Source: Leucothrix mucor
GTDB lineage: Bacteria; Pseudomonadota; Gammaproteobacteria; Thiotrichales; Thiotrichaceae
Direction: 5' to 3'
NCBI GenBank assembly: GCA_015662325.1
Contig: DQUJ01000083.1
Location: 1 to 8,320 of the forward strand
DNA length: 8,320 nt
In this document: positions 1 through 6,076 of the stretch, piece by piece
Layout of the letters: each line of letters begins with the position of its first letter
Position numbering within the stretch: position 1 is the stretch's first letter
Translations under genes and position numbers: made by a program
Notes under the pieces: generated by a model
What the model was told of the DNA's origin: nothing
Database searches by the model: none
What the model saw: only the letters and a program-made list of their open reading frames with translations

Positions 1-131
1 GGGTAAGCCTCTAAGGCATCATCTTCGTTGTTCCACTTCTTATAAAGGCAATAAGCATTTACTGCGAAACGCGCCTAGAATATGATGCCTTAGAGGCTTA
101 CATAATTTTATGGGACTTGATCAGAGGTTCC
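1..131. mobile_element. End of an IS5-type insertion element or derived MITE (partial)
   Basis: Read on the minus strand, positions 131-112 give GGAACCTCTGATCAAGTCCC. From memory this matches the IS5-type terminal repeat GGAAGGTGCGAACAAGTCCC at 15 of 20 positions, including both the GGAA tip and the inner CAAGTCCC. The next bases, 132-135, are TTAA, which fits the YTAR target that IS5-family elements duplicate. The element would lie 20 bases downstream of the ctpA stop codon and extend off the left edge, so its other end and any duplication cannot be seen. No reading frame in 1-111 resembles an IS5 transposase start or C-terminus, which favours a non-autonomous MITE or a decayed copy. The family assignment rests on the terminus only. 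Confidence 0.5.
3..101. repeat. Perfect 20-bp inverted repeat, 59-bp spacer
   Basis: Positions 3-22 and 82-101 are exact reverse complements over 20 bases, and pairing stops at the next base on both sides. Each arm also contains a small palindrome (GCCT-N3-AGGC), so each could fold alone as well as pair with the other. The structure lies inside the putative mobile-element end and about 50 bases past the ctpA stop. In the ctpA transcript it could form a long-range stem. The 59-base loop and the lack of a visible U-tract make it a poor match to an intrinsic terminator. Confidence 0.85.
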
Positions 132-151
132 TTAAGCAAATGACGCTATTT

Positions 152-1567
152 TTATCCTTTATCTTTCAGCATATCTTTTACTAAATTCATGCTTTTAAGT
201 ACGTTGAGTGCTTCAAATAACGGGTAGTCAGTCCTGGCAAGGTTTTTATCTTTGTTCGATTTATTATCATCGTCGTTGTTAGCCGCACCCGTATTGTTCT
301 TTTCTGTTGATGTATCTACAGCATCGTGTGCTGGTTTGTCCGTTTTTTTATCTTTGCTCGTGCTGTTTGGATTGCTTAAATGCCCGCTAAGATCAGCTTC
401 GGAGAGCTCTTTTATTTTATCTGGGTTGCCGTCTTTGTTGTTATTGGCTAGTTCTAATGGTTCGATAAGAATATCAGGTTCAATACCTTTGGCTTGAATA
501 GAGCGTCCCGATGGCGTGAAGTAACGTGCTGTAGTGAGTTTAACAGCCGTTTTTTCATCCAGTGGTAATACGGTTTGAACCGAGCCTTTACCAAAGGTTT
601 TTACGCCCACAATTAAGGCGCGTTTATGATCTTGTAACGCACCTGCAACGATTTCTGATGCAGAAGCAGAGCCTTGATTGACAAGTACCACCATGGGGGA
701 ATTTTCGAGTAGATCATCGGGTGTTGCATCGTAGCGCATGACAGAATCTGCAACGCGTCCTTCGGTATAAACGATTTTTCCTTTTTTAAGGAAAATATCA
801 GAAACACCGACTGCGCCACTTAAAACGCCACCAGGGTTATTTCGTAAATCTAATACCAGACCTTTTAATGGGCCCTTATTTTCTTCTTTAAGCGTGGTGA
901 TCGCTTTGCTTACGCCATCGGTTGTTTTGGATTGAAAACTAGAGATTCGAATATAGCCATAACCCGCTTCCAGAAAACGTTGTTTGACACTTTTAACTTT
1001 AATAACAGCGCGAATAATGGTGATTTTTAAGGGTTTATTTTCGCCGTCACGCACGATTAATAATTCGATGGGTTCGCCTGGCTTACCTCGCATTATTTTA
1101 ACTGCATCGCTCAGTGTTAAGCCTTTTACTTGTTTATCATCAAGGCGAATAATTAAATCGCCAGGCTTTAATCCTGCTTTTTCTGCGGGTGTATCATCAA
1201 TCGGGGAAATTACTTTTACAAAGCCATTTTCCATGCCAACTTCAATGCCTAAGCCACCAAACTCCCCCGATGTGCCGACGCGTAATTCGGTGTAGGCTTC
1301 TTCATCAAGATAAGCTGAATGGGGGTCTAAGCCTGTTAACATGCCGCGTATCGCATTCTTAATGAGCTTTTTATCATCGACTTCTTCTACGTAGTCGCGT
1401 TTAATCCGTGTGTACACTTCAGAGAACTGTTTGAGTTGCTCAAGGGGTAATGTGGCGCGTTTTTGTTCGGTATCTTTATATGCAAAAACATTCATGCTGC
1501 TGGTGACGGTAATGCCTAAGACCCCTCCAAGGAGTAAGCCTGAAATGATTGTTTTGTTTAATTGCAT
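152..1567 (-). CDS. ctpA: C-terminal processing protease CtpA (PDZ/S41 family)
   Basis: This 471-residue serine protease probably acts in the periplasm on envelope proteins and murein hydrolases. Residues 1-29 form a signal peptide or signal anchor with a hydrophobic core. A PDZ domain covers about 95-180 (GGLGIEV, AGLKPGD). The S41 catalytic core covers about 200-370, with the LRNNPGG motif at 241-247. The motif GSASASE at 299-305 gives nucleophile Ser302, and FGKGS gives general base Lys327. Their spacing of 25 equals that of the Ser452/Lys477 pair in E. coli Prc. Residues 371-443 are a low-complexity Asn/Asp/Lys/Ser-rich linker, longer than I expect for the family, followed by a conserved-looking tail (DYPLFEALNVLKSM). 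The ATG is preceded by GGAGA at 1576-1572. It lies 80 bases downstream of envC on the same strand, so cotranscription is likely. Confidence 0.95.
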   Translation of the reverse strand: MQLNKTIISGLLLGGVLGITVTSSMNVFAYKDTEQKRATLPLEQLKQFSEVYTRIKRDYVEEVDDKKLIKNAIRGMLTGLDPHSAYLDEEAYTELRVGTSGEFGGLGIEVGMENGFVKVISPIDDTPAEKAGLKPGDLIIRLDDKQVKGLTLSDAVKIMRGKPGEPIELLIVRDGENKPLKITIIRAVIKVKSVKQRFLEAGYGYIRISSFQSKTTDGVSKAITTLKEENKGPLKGLVLDLRNNPGGVLSGAVGVSDIFLKKGKIVYTEGRVADSVMRYDATPDDLLENSPMVVLVNQGSASASEIVAGALQDHKRALIVGVKTFGKGSVQTVLPLDEKTAVKLTTARYFTPSGRSIQAKGIEPDILIEPLELANNNKDGNPDKIKELSEADLSGHLSNPNSTSKDKKTDKPAHDAVDTSTEKNNTGAANNDDDNKSNKDKNLARTDYPLFEALNVLKSMNLVKDMLKDKG

Positions 1568-1647
1568 ATTTTCTCCGTACTATTTTGCTTGTTGGGCATT
1601 ATCAATAATTTATAGCTAAAATACTATCTGTTATTGATATGTTTTGC

Positions 1648-2967
1648 TTATCGACACCAACTAGAAGGGTTGCGATGTGATGTGCCTTTACGTATCTCAA
1701 AATATAGACCATTTTGCGAACGCCCGCCTGAGTTCCCGACCGCCGCGATCACTTCTCCGAGTTTAACTATTTGTCCTTGTTTTTTATAAACGCTGCGGTT
1801 GTAGGCGTAGAGGCTACGATAGTTGTTATCGTGACGGATAATAATGAGATAGCCATAGCCATTTAATCGCCCACTAAATTCTACTTTACCACGTGCTACA
1901 GCGCGTACTTTACTGCCACCTGCAGCGGAAATTATGACACCTTTCCATTTTTGCTTACTGTTGCGCTTACTGCCGTATGTTTTGGTGATACGCCCTCTAA
2001 CGGGCCATGATAGCCTTCCTTTTAAGGATGAGAACGCTTTATTAGGGACATAATGGGGCGTTGCAAGTATGACTTTTTTACTTGGTTTTTTTGTCTTCTT
2101 GCTTTTATTGTTCTTCGCTTTTTGCGCGCGTACCTTTTCGAGTTTGGCTTGTTTTATCTTTTGTTTTCTTAATCGCTCTGCTTTTGCTTGTTTTGCGGCT
2201 AAACGTGCAATCACACCTTGTAAGCGGTGTTCTTGGTTTTTCAGTTTAGTTAATTCTTGTTTCTTGGTCGTTACTTTTCTGCGTTGATGTTTGTATGATT
2301 TCTCTCTTTGTTTTACCGCTATTTTGAGTTCTTTTTTAGTGACGACTTGTTGTTTTTGCAGGGCGGTTAATGCGTGTGTATCTTTGTTAATTTGTAACTG
2401 TACGGTTTGAATTTTTTCTAAACGCGTTTTGATTTTATTGATGCGTTTAACACGATGCAGGTTTAAATATTCAAAATATTTAACCGTACGGCTAATATCA
2501 GAAGGGTCGTCCTGCTTTAAAAGCAAACGAAGGTGTGATTGTTTGCCCGAGGTGTAAAGGGCTTGCATCTGTTGAGAGAGTGCGTCTTTTTCTTGGTCTG
2601 TCTGTTTTTGTAATTTTTGTTTTAGTGCATTTGATTTAATCAGTTTTGTCGCAAGCCGATTGATTGCAGATTCGGTGTTGTGTAACAGACGAGACGCATC
2701 GTTAAGCTTTTTCTCAGCGTTTAATACATCTCTATGTAATTTGTTTGAGGTTACCCGCGCATTTTGTAGATTGGTTGTAGCACTATTAATTTTTCGCTGT
2801 AGTTTCTTCTGTTGTTGGTTTTCTGCGTGAAGGATAGATATAGGGGGGAAAACCACAGATGCAAATATGCACACAATAATTAACCGTAGGGTTAATATTG
2901 TGAATGTTTTTTTAATAACAGTGTTTTTAACAACCGCATTAAAGACTGGTTTAGATAAAATGCGCAA
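1648..2967 (-). CDS. envC: Murein hydrolase activator EnvC (degenerate LytM/M23)
   Basis: This 439-residue protein matches EnvC, the periplasmic factor that activates division amidases and is controlled by FtsEX in E. coli. A basic N-terminus and hydrophobic stretch (about 20-46) end in LHA, a plausible signal peptide cleaved near residue 48. Residues 50-290 are predicted coiled coil; 255-298 are extremely Lys/Arg/Ala-rich. The LytM domain spans about 314-439. All zinc ligands of active M23 peptidases appear lost: KWKGVII replaces the HxxxD site, LYAYN (386-390) replaces the YAH site, and GLYFE (420-424) replaces HLHFE. E. coli EnvC shows the same changes, so this is an activator, not an enzyme. 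The start is TTG, chosen because AAGGGG at 2980-2975 lies 7 bases upstream and the next in-frame Met is residue 134. Confidence 0.94.
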   Translation of the reverse strand: MRILSKPVFNAVVKNTVIKKTFTILTLRLIIVCIFASVVFPPISILHAENQQQKKLQRKINSATTNLQNARVTSNKLHRDVLNAEKKLNDASRLLHNTESAINRLATKLIKSNALKQKLQKQTDQEKDALSQQMQALYTSGKQSHLRLLLKQDDPSDISRTVKYFEYLNLHRVKRINKIKTRLEKIQTVQLQINKDTHALTALQKQQVVTKKELKIAVKQREKSYKHQRRKVTTKKQELTKLKNQEHRLQGVIARLAAKQAKAERLRKQKIKQAKLEKVRAQKAKNNKSKKTKKPSKKVILATPHYVPNKAFSSLKGRLSWPVRGRITKTYGSKRNSKQKWKGVIISAAGGSKVRAVARGKVEFSGRLNGYGYLIIIRHDNNYRSLYAYNRSVYKKQGQIVKLGEVIAAVGNSGGRSQNGLYFEIRKGTSHRNPSSWCR

Positions 2968-2990
2968 ACTATTTCCCCTTATATAGTTTG

Positions 2991-3013
2991 CCTGATTTTA
3001 TCAGTTAATCAGG
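2991..3013. promoter_or_regulatory. Candidate operator: ATCAG half-site cluster
   Basis: Three copies of the half-site ATCAG/CTGAT occur here: CTGAT at 2992-2996, ATCAG at 3000-3004 and ATCAG at 3008-3012. The first two form CTGAT-TTT-ATCAG, and the outer pair forms CCTGAT-N11-ATCAGG. The cluster covers the predicted envC -10 box, where a bound repressor would block transcription. No binding protein can be named from the sequence, and short AT-rich palindromes are common by chance. Confidence 0.3.
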
Positions 3014-3023
3014 GTGGTTAAAA
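2995..3023 (-). promoter_or_regulatory. Candidate envC-ctpA promoter (extended -10)
   Basis: On the minus strand, TGATAAAAT (3003-2995) is an extended -10 box: a TG dinucleotide, one base, then TAAAAT, which matches TATAAT at five of six positions. A weak -35 (TTTTAA, 3023-3018) sits 17 bases upstream. The predicted start of transcription near 2988 leaves a leader of about 20 bases holding the AAGGGG ribosome-binding site and the TTG start of envC. The geometry is coherent but rests on motif matching alone. Confidence 0.45.
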
Positions 3024-3073
3024 GTAGGTTTCAAGTGACATTAGCGTAAAAGTATATTATTGTATTGTTGTTT

Positions 3074-3095
3074 TATAATATTAGAGCTTTCGAAA
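3074..3095 (+). promoter_or_regulatory. Candidate promoter -10 and palindrome for the ArsR-family gene
   Basis: A perfect TATAAT occurs at 3074-3079, about 80 bases before the regulator's ATG. The sequence 17 bases upstream is not a good -35. Immediately downstream, over the predicted transcription start, is the palindrome TTTCGAAA (3088-3095). It could be an autoregulatory operator, since ArsR-family repressors usually bind palindromes at their own promoters. The 11-mer ATTAGAGCTTT at 3080-3090 recurs before yibN. Confidence 0.35.
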
Positions 3096-3158
3096 TTAGT
3101 TATAAACATTTCGTCAGTATTCTCGAAAAAAGAGCGAACCAGTATAGCGGATTAGAAT

Positions 3159-3503
3159 ATGAGCAGTATGGGAATAGGTGTTGATAAAAGTTGTACCTTA
3201 GTGAGTGACTTATTAGTTAGAGAAGAAGATGTAGAAACGGCATCAAGGTCACTAAAAGCAATATCCCATCCTTTAAGACTAAAAATTCTGTGTGTCTTAG
3301 GTGGAAACGAAGTGAGTGTTCAGGATATTGTAGAATGTGTGGGTACATCACAGAGTAATATTTCTCAACATCTTGCTATTCTTCGCGACAAAGGCATTCT
3401 AGGTTCTAGAAAAGAAGCAAACCGCGTTTTTTATCGTGTGGCAGATTCAAGAACCTTAAAGTTAATTAGTATGATGCAAGAAGTCTTTTGTCGTACGCGT
3501 TAG
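3159..3503 (+). CDS. ArsR-family regulator, SqrR/BigR/YgaV-like (probable persulfide sensor)
   Basis: This 114-residue winged-helix protein has the family hallmarks: SHPLRLKIL (36-44), a helix-turn-helix around 53-78 (SVQDIVECVGTSQSNISQHL) and a wing (SRKEANRVFYRV, 83-94). The arsenic-site motif ELCVCDL is absent; the matching stretch reads EVSVQDI. Cys45 (LKILC) and Cys111 (QEVFC) occupy the positions of the redox pair in SqrR (C41/C107) and BigR (C42/C108), with the identical separation of 66 residues. Those proteins derepress sulfide-detoxification genes when per- or polysulfides link the two cysteines. Cys12 and Cys60 are extra. The gene precedes a membrane rhodanese and a glutaredoxin, like E. 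coli ygaV-ygaP. The ATG has only a weak GGA upstream (3149-3151). Sensor function is inferred; the fold is clear. Confidence 0.9.
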   Translation: MSSMGIGVDKSCTLVSDLLVREEDVETASRSLKAISHPLRLKILCVLGGNEVSVQDIVECVGTSQSNISQHLAILRDKGILGSRKEANRVFYRVADSRTLKLISMMQEVFCRTR

Positions 3504-3518
3504 TTCTAACAACGCAGA

Positions 3519-3547
3519 TTAAACCTAACATAATTTCACCTTATAAT
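3519..3547 (+). promoter_or_regulatory. Weak candidate promoter just after the regulator gene
   Basis: TATAAT at 3542-3547 lies 17 bases after TTAAAC (3519-3524), which matches the -35 consensus at three of six positions. It sits 16 bases past the regulator's stop codon. It could start a long leader transcript of about 200 bases for yibN-grxC-secB-gpsA. The region is AT-rich, so a chance match is quite possible. Confidence 0.25.
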
Positions 3548-3590
3548 GTTTCTGTTTTTTTCGCTACGCTTCTAGTTCTCGGACAAGCTC

Positions 3591-3609
3591 CTAGGGGTTA
3601 TTTCCCTAG
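3591..3609 (+). terminator. Small GC-containing hairpin in the regulator-yibN gap
   Basis: CTAGGGG (3591-3597) and TCCCTAG (3603-3609) can form a stem of six pairs plus one G-U around a five-base loop. The bases that follow (TTCTTATAG) are only moderately U-rich. The hairpin could be a weak terminator or attenuator for the regulator transcript. Three CTAG tetramers fall within about 40 bases here (3572, 3591 and 3606), and CTAGTTCT occurs twice (3572 and 3606). The hairpin lies in a 248-base stretch without a convincing gene. Confidence 0.35.
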
Positions 3610-3691
3610 TTCTTATAGTAGTTTTATCTCACTATACTTTCATCTAAAAGTCTTAAATAAAAAAATAAAAACATAAAAAAAACATTAGAGC

Positions 3692-3720
3692 TTTACGCAA
3701 GGCGTTGTGGCGGTTATCTT
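3692..3720 (+). promoter_or_regulatory. Candidate yibN operon promoter with upstream A-tracts
   Basis: TTTACG (3692-3697) and TATCTT (3715-3720) each match the sigma-70 consensus at four of six positions and are separated by exactly 17 bases. The preceding 3655-3683 is almost pure A/T with long A-runs, as in an UP element. Transcription would begin near 3727, about 25 bases before the ATG at 3752. This supports that ATG over the in-frame GTG at 3707, which would fall inside the promoter. Confidence 0.38.
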
Positions 3721-3751
3721 ATCGCTTTATTTCTTTTTCATTTTATCTCCT

Positions 3752-4177
3752 ATGCAAGAATATATTGATTTCGCACAAAATCACCCCTTAATGGTTATCG
3801 GCTTTTTTGCTGTTTTAGGCTTTATTTTTAAAACAGAAATATCTGCTTTAACCCGAAAGTACAAGCAGCTGGGTGTGAATGCAGCTGTTATGTTGTTGAA
3901 TAAAGACAATGTCTTAGCGCTGGATGTTCGAGAAGATAAAGAGATAACAGATGGGATGATTAAAGGTGCACGCCATATAACCTTAGGCAATTTCCCTTCA
4001 AGAATAGCTGATTTAGAAGAATACAAAAAACAGCCCGTGTTAGTTTATTGCCGAAGTGGGAGCCGTTCGGGTCATGCTTGTCAATTATTGACGAAGGCCG
4101 GTTTTGAAGATGTTTCCAATCTGAGTGGTGGCATCATGGCATGGGAGTCCGCTAATCTTCCTTTGTCAAAGAGATAG
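3752..4177 (+). CDS. yibN: Membrane-anchored rhodanese-like protein YibN
   Basis: This 141-residue protein matches E. coli YibN (143 residues) in length, layout and gene order. It has one transmembrane segment at about 11-27 followed by a rhodanese domain (about 42-137). LDVRE (57-61) marks the first conserved rhodanese motif. The active-site loop CRSGSRS begins at Cys100, which would carry a persulfide in sulfurtransfer, so catalysis is plausible. The start at 3752 was chosen because homologues begin MQE followed directly by the membrane segment. No Shine-Dalgarno precedes it; the upstream bases are pyrimidine-rich. An in-frame GTG at 3707, behind AAGG, would add 15 hydrophobic residues and remains possible. 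The physiological substrate is unknown. grxC begins 11 bases after its stop. Confidence 0.9.
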   Translation: MQEYIDFAQNHPLMVIGFFAVLGFIFKTEISALTRKYKQLGVNAAVMLLNKDNVLALDVREDKEITDGMIKGARHITLGNFPSRIADLEEYKKQPVLVYCRSGSRSGHACQLLTKAGFEDVSNLSGGIMAWESANLPLSKR

Positions 4178-4188
4178 GTAATAACTTA

Positions 4189-4467
4189 ATGGCTAATGCT
4201 AATATTGTCATGTATTCCACCCGTTTTTGCCCTTATTGTATGCGCGCGCGACGGATGCTAAAAATAAAAAATGTAGAATATGAAGAAATATTGGTGAGTG
4301 ATGACTCTATGATGAGAGTCAAAATGGAAGAATTAAGTCAGCGGACATCTGTACCGCAAATTTTTATAAATGATGAACATATCGGTGGTTACGATGATAT
4401 GGCACTATTAGATCGAAAGGGACAGCTTGATACGCTTTTGAATGCAAGTAATCAAGCATCAAATTAA
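4189..4467 (+). CDS. grxC: Glutaredoxin 3
   Basis: This 92-residue dithiol glutaredoxin reduces disulfides and glutathione mixed disulfides in the cytoplasm using glutathione. The redox motif CPYC is at Cys14-Cys17. The cis-proline motif TSVPQIF has Pro56, and the glutathione-binding GGYDD is at 66-70. Length and sequence fit GrxC. An AGGT overlapping the yibN stop codon lies 9 bases before the ATG, so translation of the two genes may be coupled. Placement between yibN and secB is the usual gammaproteobacterial order. With a rhodanese and a possible persulfide sensor alongside, it could also help recycle persulfidated thiols, but that is inference. Confidence 0.95.
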   Translation: MANANIVMYSTRFCPYCMRARRMLKIKNVEYEEILVSDDSMMRVKMEELSQRTSVPQIFINDEHIGGYDDMALLDRKGQLDTLLNASNQASN

Positions 4468-4500
4468 AATTGTAATTTTTAGAAATTAAAAGGATTGAAA

Positions 4501-5022
4501 ATGGCAGAAGATAAAACAGATGCGGTAGCACAAGATGTGTCGGATCAAGAACAGCAGTTTATTATTGAGCGTATTTACGTAAAAGATATTTCATTCGAAT
4601 CACCTAATAGCCCTGCTATTTTTACTCAAGATTGGAGTCCAGAAACTAATTTGCAATTAACCACGCAATCAACCCCTTTAGGTGATGATCATTATGAAGT
4701 GGTGTTGCAATTAACAGTAACGGTTAAAGATAAAGAAAAGACGGCATTTTTGGTTGAAGTAAATCAAGCGGGAACATTCTTGGTTAAAGGTTACCCTCAA
4801 GAGCAGTTGAATCATTTGTTGGCGAGCTTCTGCCCGACAAACTTATTCCCTTATGCGCGTGAAGTGGTGTCTAACTTGGTGTCTAAAGGTAGTTTCCCAG
4901 AAATGCACCTATCACCAATTAATTTCGATGCACTTTATGCGCAGCGATTAGAAGAAGAGGAGGCAAATGCAAACCAGCCTGACGCTAATGCTGTTGGTAA
5001 CAATGGAGCTGCAGACGCTTAA
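4501..5022 (+). CDS. secB: Protein-export chaperone SecB
   Basis: This 173-residue SecB homotetramer subunit holds preproteins unfolded in the cytoplasm and hands them to SecA. The conserved core spans about 18-150: IERIYVKDISFESPN, DWSPE, YEVVLQLTVTV, FCPTNLFPYARE and PINFDALYAQRL all align with E. coli SecB (155 residues). The tail after about 150 is acidic, then Asn/Ala-rich, and slightly longer than in E. coli. The ATG at 4501 was chosen because AAAAGGA at 4488-4494 gives good spacing; an in-frame TTG at 4495 is too close to that site. The gene follows grxC by 33 bases and precedes gpsA by 25. Confidence 0.97.
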   Translation: MAEDKTDAVAQDVSDQEQQFIIERIYVKDISFESPNSPAIFTQDWSPETNLQLTTQSTPLGDDHYEVVLQLTVTVKDKEKTAFLVEVNQAGTFLVKGYPQEQLNHLLASFCPTNLFPYAREVVSNLVSKGSFPEMHLSPINFDALYAQRLEEEEANANQPDANAVGNNGAADA

Positions 5023-5047
5023 TCTTAATTTACAAGAGCCATAAAAA

Positions 5048-6058
5048 ATGAAGTCAGACCGACCCAGTAGAATTTCTGTTTACGGCGCAGGTTCGTGGGG
5101 TACGGCTTTGGCTTTGCAGCTCGCCCGCAACGGGCTAGAAGTGATGCTCTGGGATTATACCCCAGAGCACATCGCGCATTATGATGAAGCGCGTGAGAAT
5201 ACGCATTATCTTCCTGGTATTGCTTTTCCAGATAATCTCCACTGTACCGATAGTATTGATGTGATGATGAATCACGCCAGCGACCAATTGGTGGTGATTC
5301 CTAGTCATGGATTTCGATCGTTATTACAAACGCTTAAACCATTGCTAACGGCTGATCATACGATTGTGTGGGCAACCAAAGGTTTAGAGCTGGGCACAGG
5401 TAAATTATTACACGAAGTATTGGAAGAAGAGTTGGGTGATAACGTGCCTTACGGTGTTGTATCAGGCCCTACTTTTGCCAGCGAAGTCGCAAGGGGGTTG
5501 CCCTCTGCAATGACAGCTGCTGCATCTACCCCAGAATTGGCACATCGCACGGCCGCGGCATTTCAAGGTGGCAACTACCGTGTCTATACCAGTAATGATG
5601 TGCTGGGTGTGGAGCTTGGCGGTGCAGTCAAAAATGTGTTGGCGATTGCAGCGGGTATTTCTGATGGTTTGGGTTTTGGTGCAAATGCACGCGCTGCCAT
5701 TATCACGCGTGGCTTAGCTGAGATTATGCGCCTTGCAGAAAGTATGGGCGCAGAACACGATACGATTATGGGACTTTCGGGCGTGGGTGATTTGGTATTA
5801 ACCTGTACTGATGATCAATCACGTAATCGACGTTTAGGTTTGGCGCTGGGTAGAGGCCAAGATACCGAATCGGCGATTAAAGAAATAGGTCAAGCCGTCG
5901 AAGGTGCAAAATCATCGCATTGTATTGGTGTGCTGGCAGAACGAGCAGGGGTGGAAATGCCAATTTGTGATGTGGTACATCGGGTGATTTATAAGAACCT
6001 AGACCCTAAAGAGGCGGTTAAAGAGTTGTTTAGTCGCGAGCTGAAAGCTGAGTTTTAG
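5048..6058 (+). CDS. gpsA: NAD(P)-dependent glycerol-3-phosphate dehydrogenase
   Basis: This 336-residue cytoplasmic enzyme reduces dihydroxyacetone phosphate to sn-glycerol 3-phosphate, the backbone precursor of phospholipids. The Rossmann dinucleotide motif GAGSWG is at 13-18. ATKGLE (109-114) contains Lys111, and SGPTFASEVARG (139-150) is the conserved central motif. GGAVKN (191-196) carries the catalytic Lys195. GLGFGANARAAIITRG (207-222) and LSGVGDLVLTCT (243-254) are C-terminal family signatures. The length is close to E. coli GpsA (339). Only a weak AAGAG lies 9 bases before the ATG, so it probably relies on operon transcription with secB. In E. coli cysE follows gpsA; here an intergenic repeat and mutL follow instead. 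Confidence 0.97.
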   Translation: MKSDRPSRISVYGAGSWGTALALQLARNGLEVMLWDYTPEHIAHYDEARENTHYLPGIAFPDNLHCTDSIDVMMNHASDQLVVIPSHGFRSLLQTLKPLLTADHTIVWATKGLELGTGKLLHEVLEEELGDNVPYGVVSGPTFASEVARGLPSAMTAAASTPELAHRTAAAFQGGNYRVYTSNDVLGVELGGAVKNVLAIAAGISDGLGFGANARAAIITRGLAEIMRLAESMGAEHDTIMGLSGVGDLVLTCTDDQSRNRRLGLALGRGQDTESAIKEIGQAVEGAKSSHCIGVLAERAGVEMPICDVVHRVIYKNLDPKEAVKELFSRELKAEF

Positions 6059-6076
6059 TAAGAAATGAAAAGATAA

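Noticed and set aside
15..140. Open plus-strand frame of about 41 codons, and a minus-strand frame reading leftwards from about 73, in the left-edge element
   Set aside because: Neither has a start with a ribosome-binding site nor resembles an IS5 transposase. Both are short enough to be chance, and the repeated DALEAY peptide just reflects the inverted repeat.
1648..2040. EnvC as an active M23 zinc endopeptidase
   Set aside because: All expected zinc-ligand positions are substituted in the same way as in E. coli EnvC, so it is an activator.
2069..2287. Hydrophobic antisense frame within envC
   Set aside because: It is the complement of the Lys-rich coiled-coil codons, which read as Phe/Leu on the other strand, and is not a real membrane protein.
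3488..3676. 62-codon plus-strand frame spanning the regulator end and the following gap
   Set aside because: It starts with TTG inside the regulator gene in another frame, has no ribosome-binding site and no recognisable domain. Its hydrophobic composition simply reflects T-rich DNA.
3707..3751. GTG-initiated 15-residue N-terminal extension of YibN
   Set aside because: Homologues begin at MQE (3752), and the GTG falls inside a promoter-like element. An AAGG upstream keeps it from being fully excluded.
4495..4500. TTG start two codons upstream of SecB
   Set aside because: The AAAAGGA site directly abuts the TTG, while the ATG at 4501 has proper spacing.
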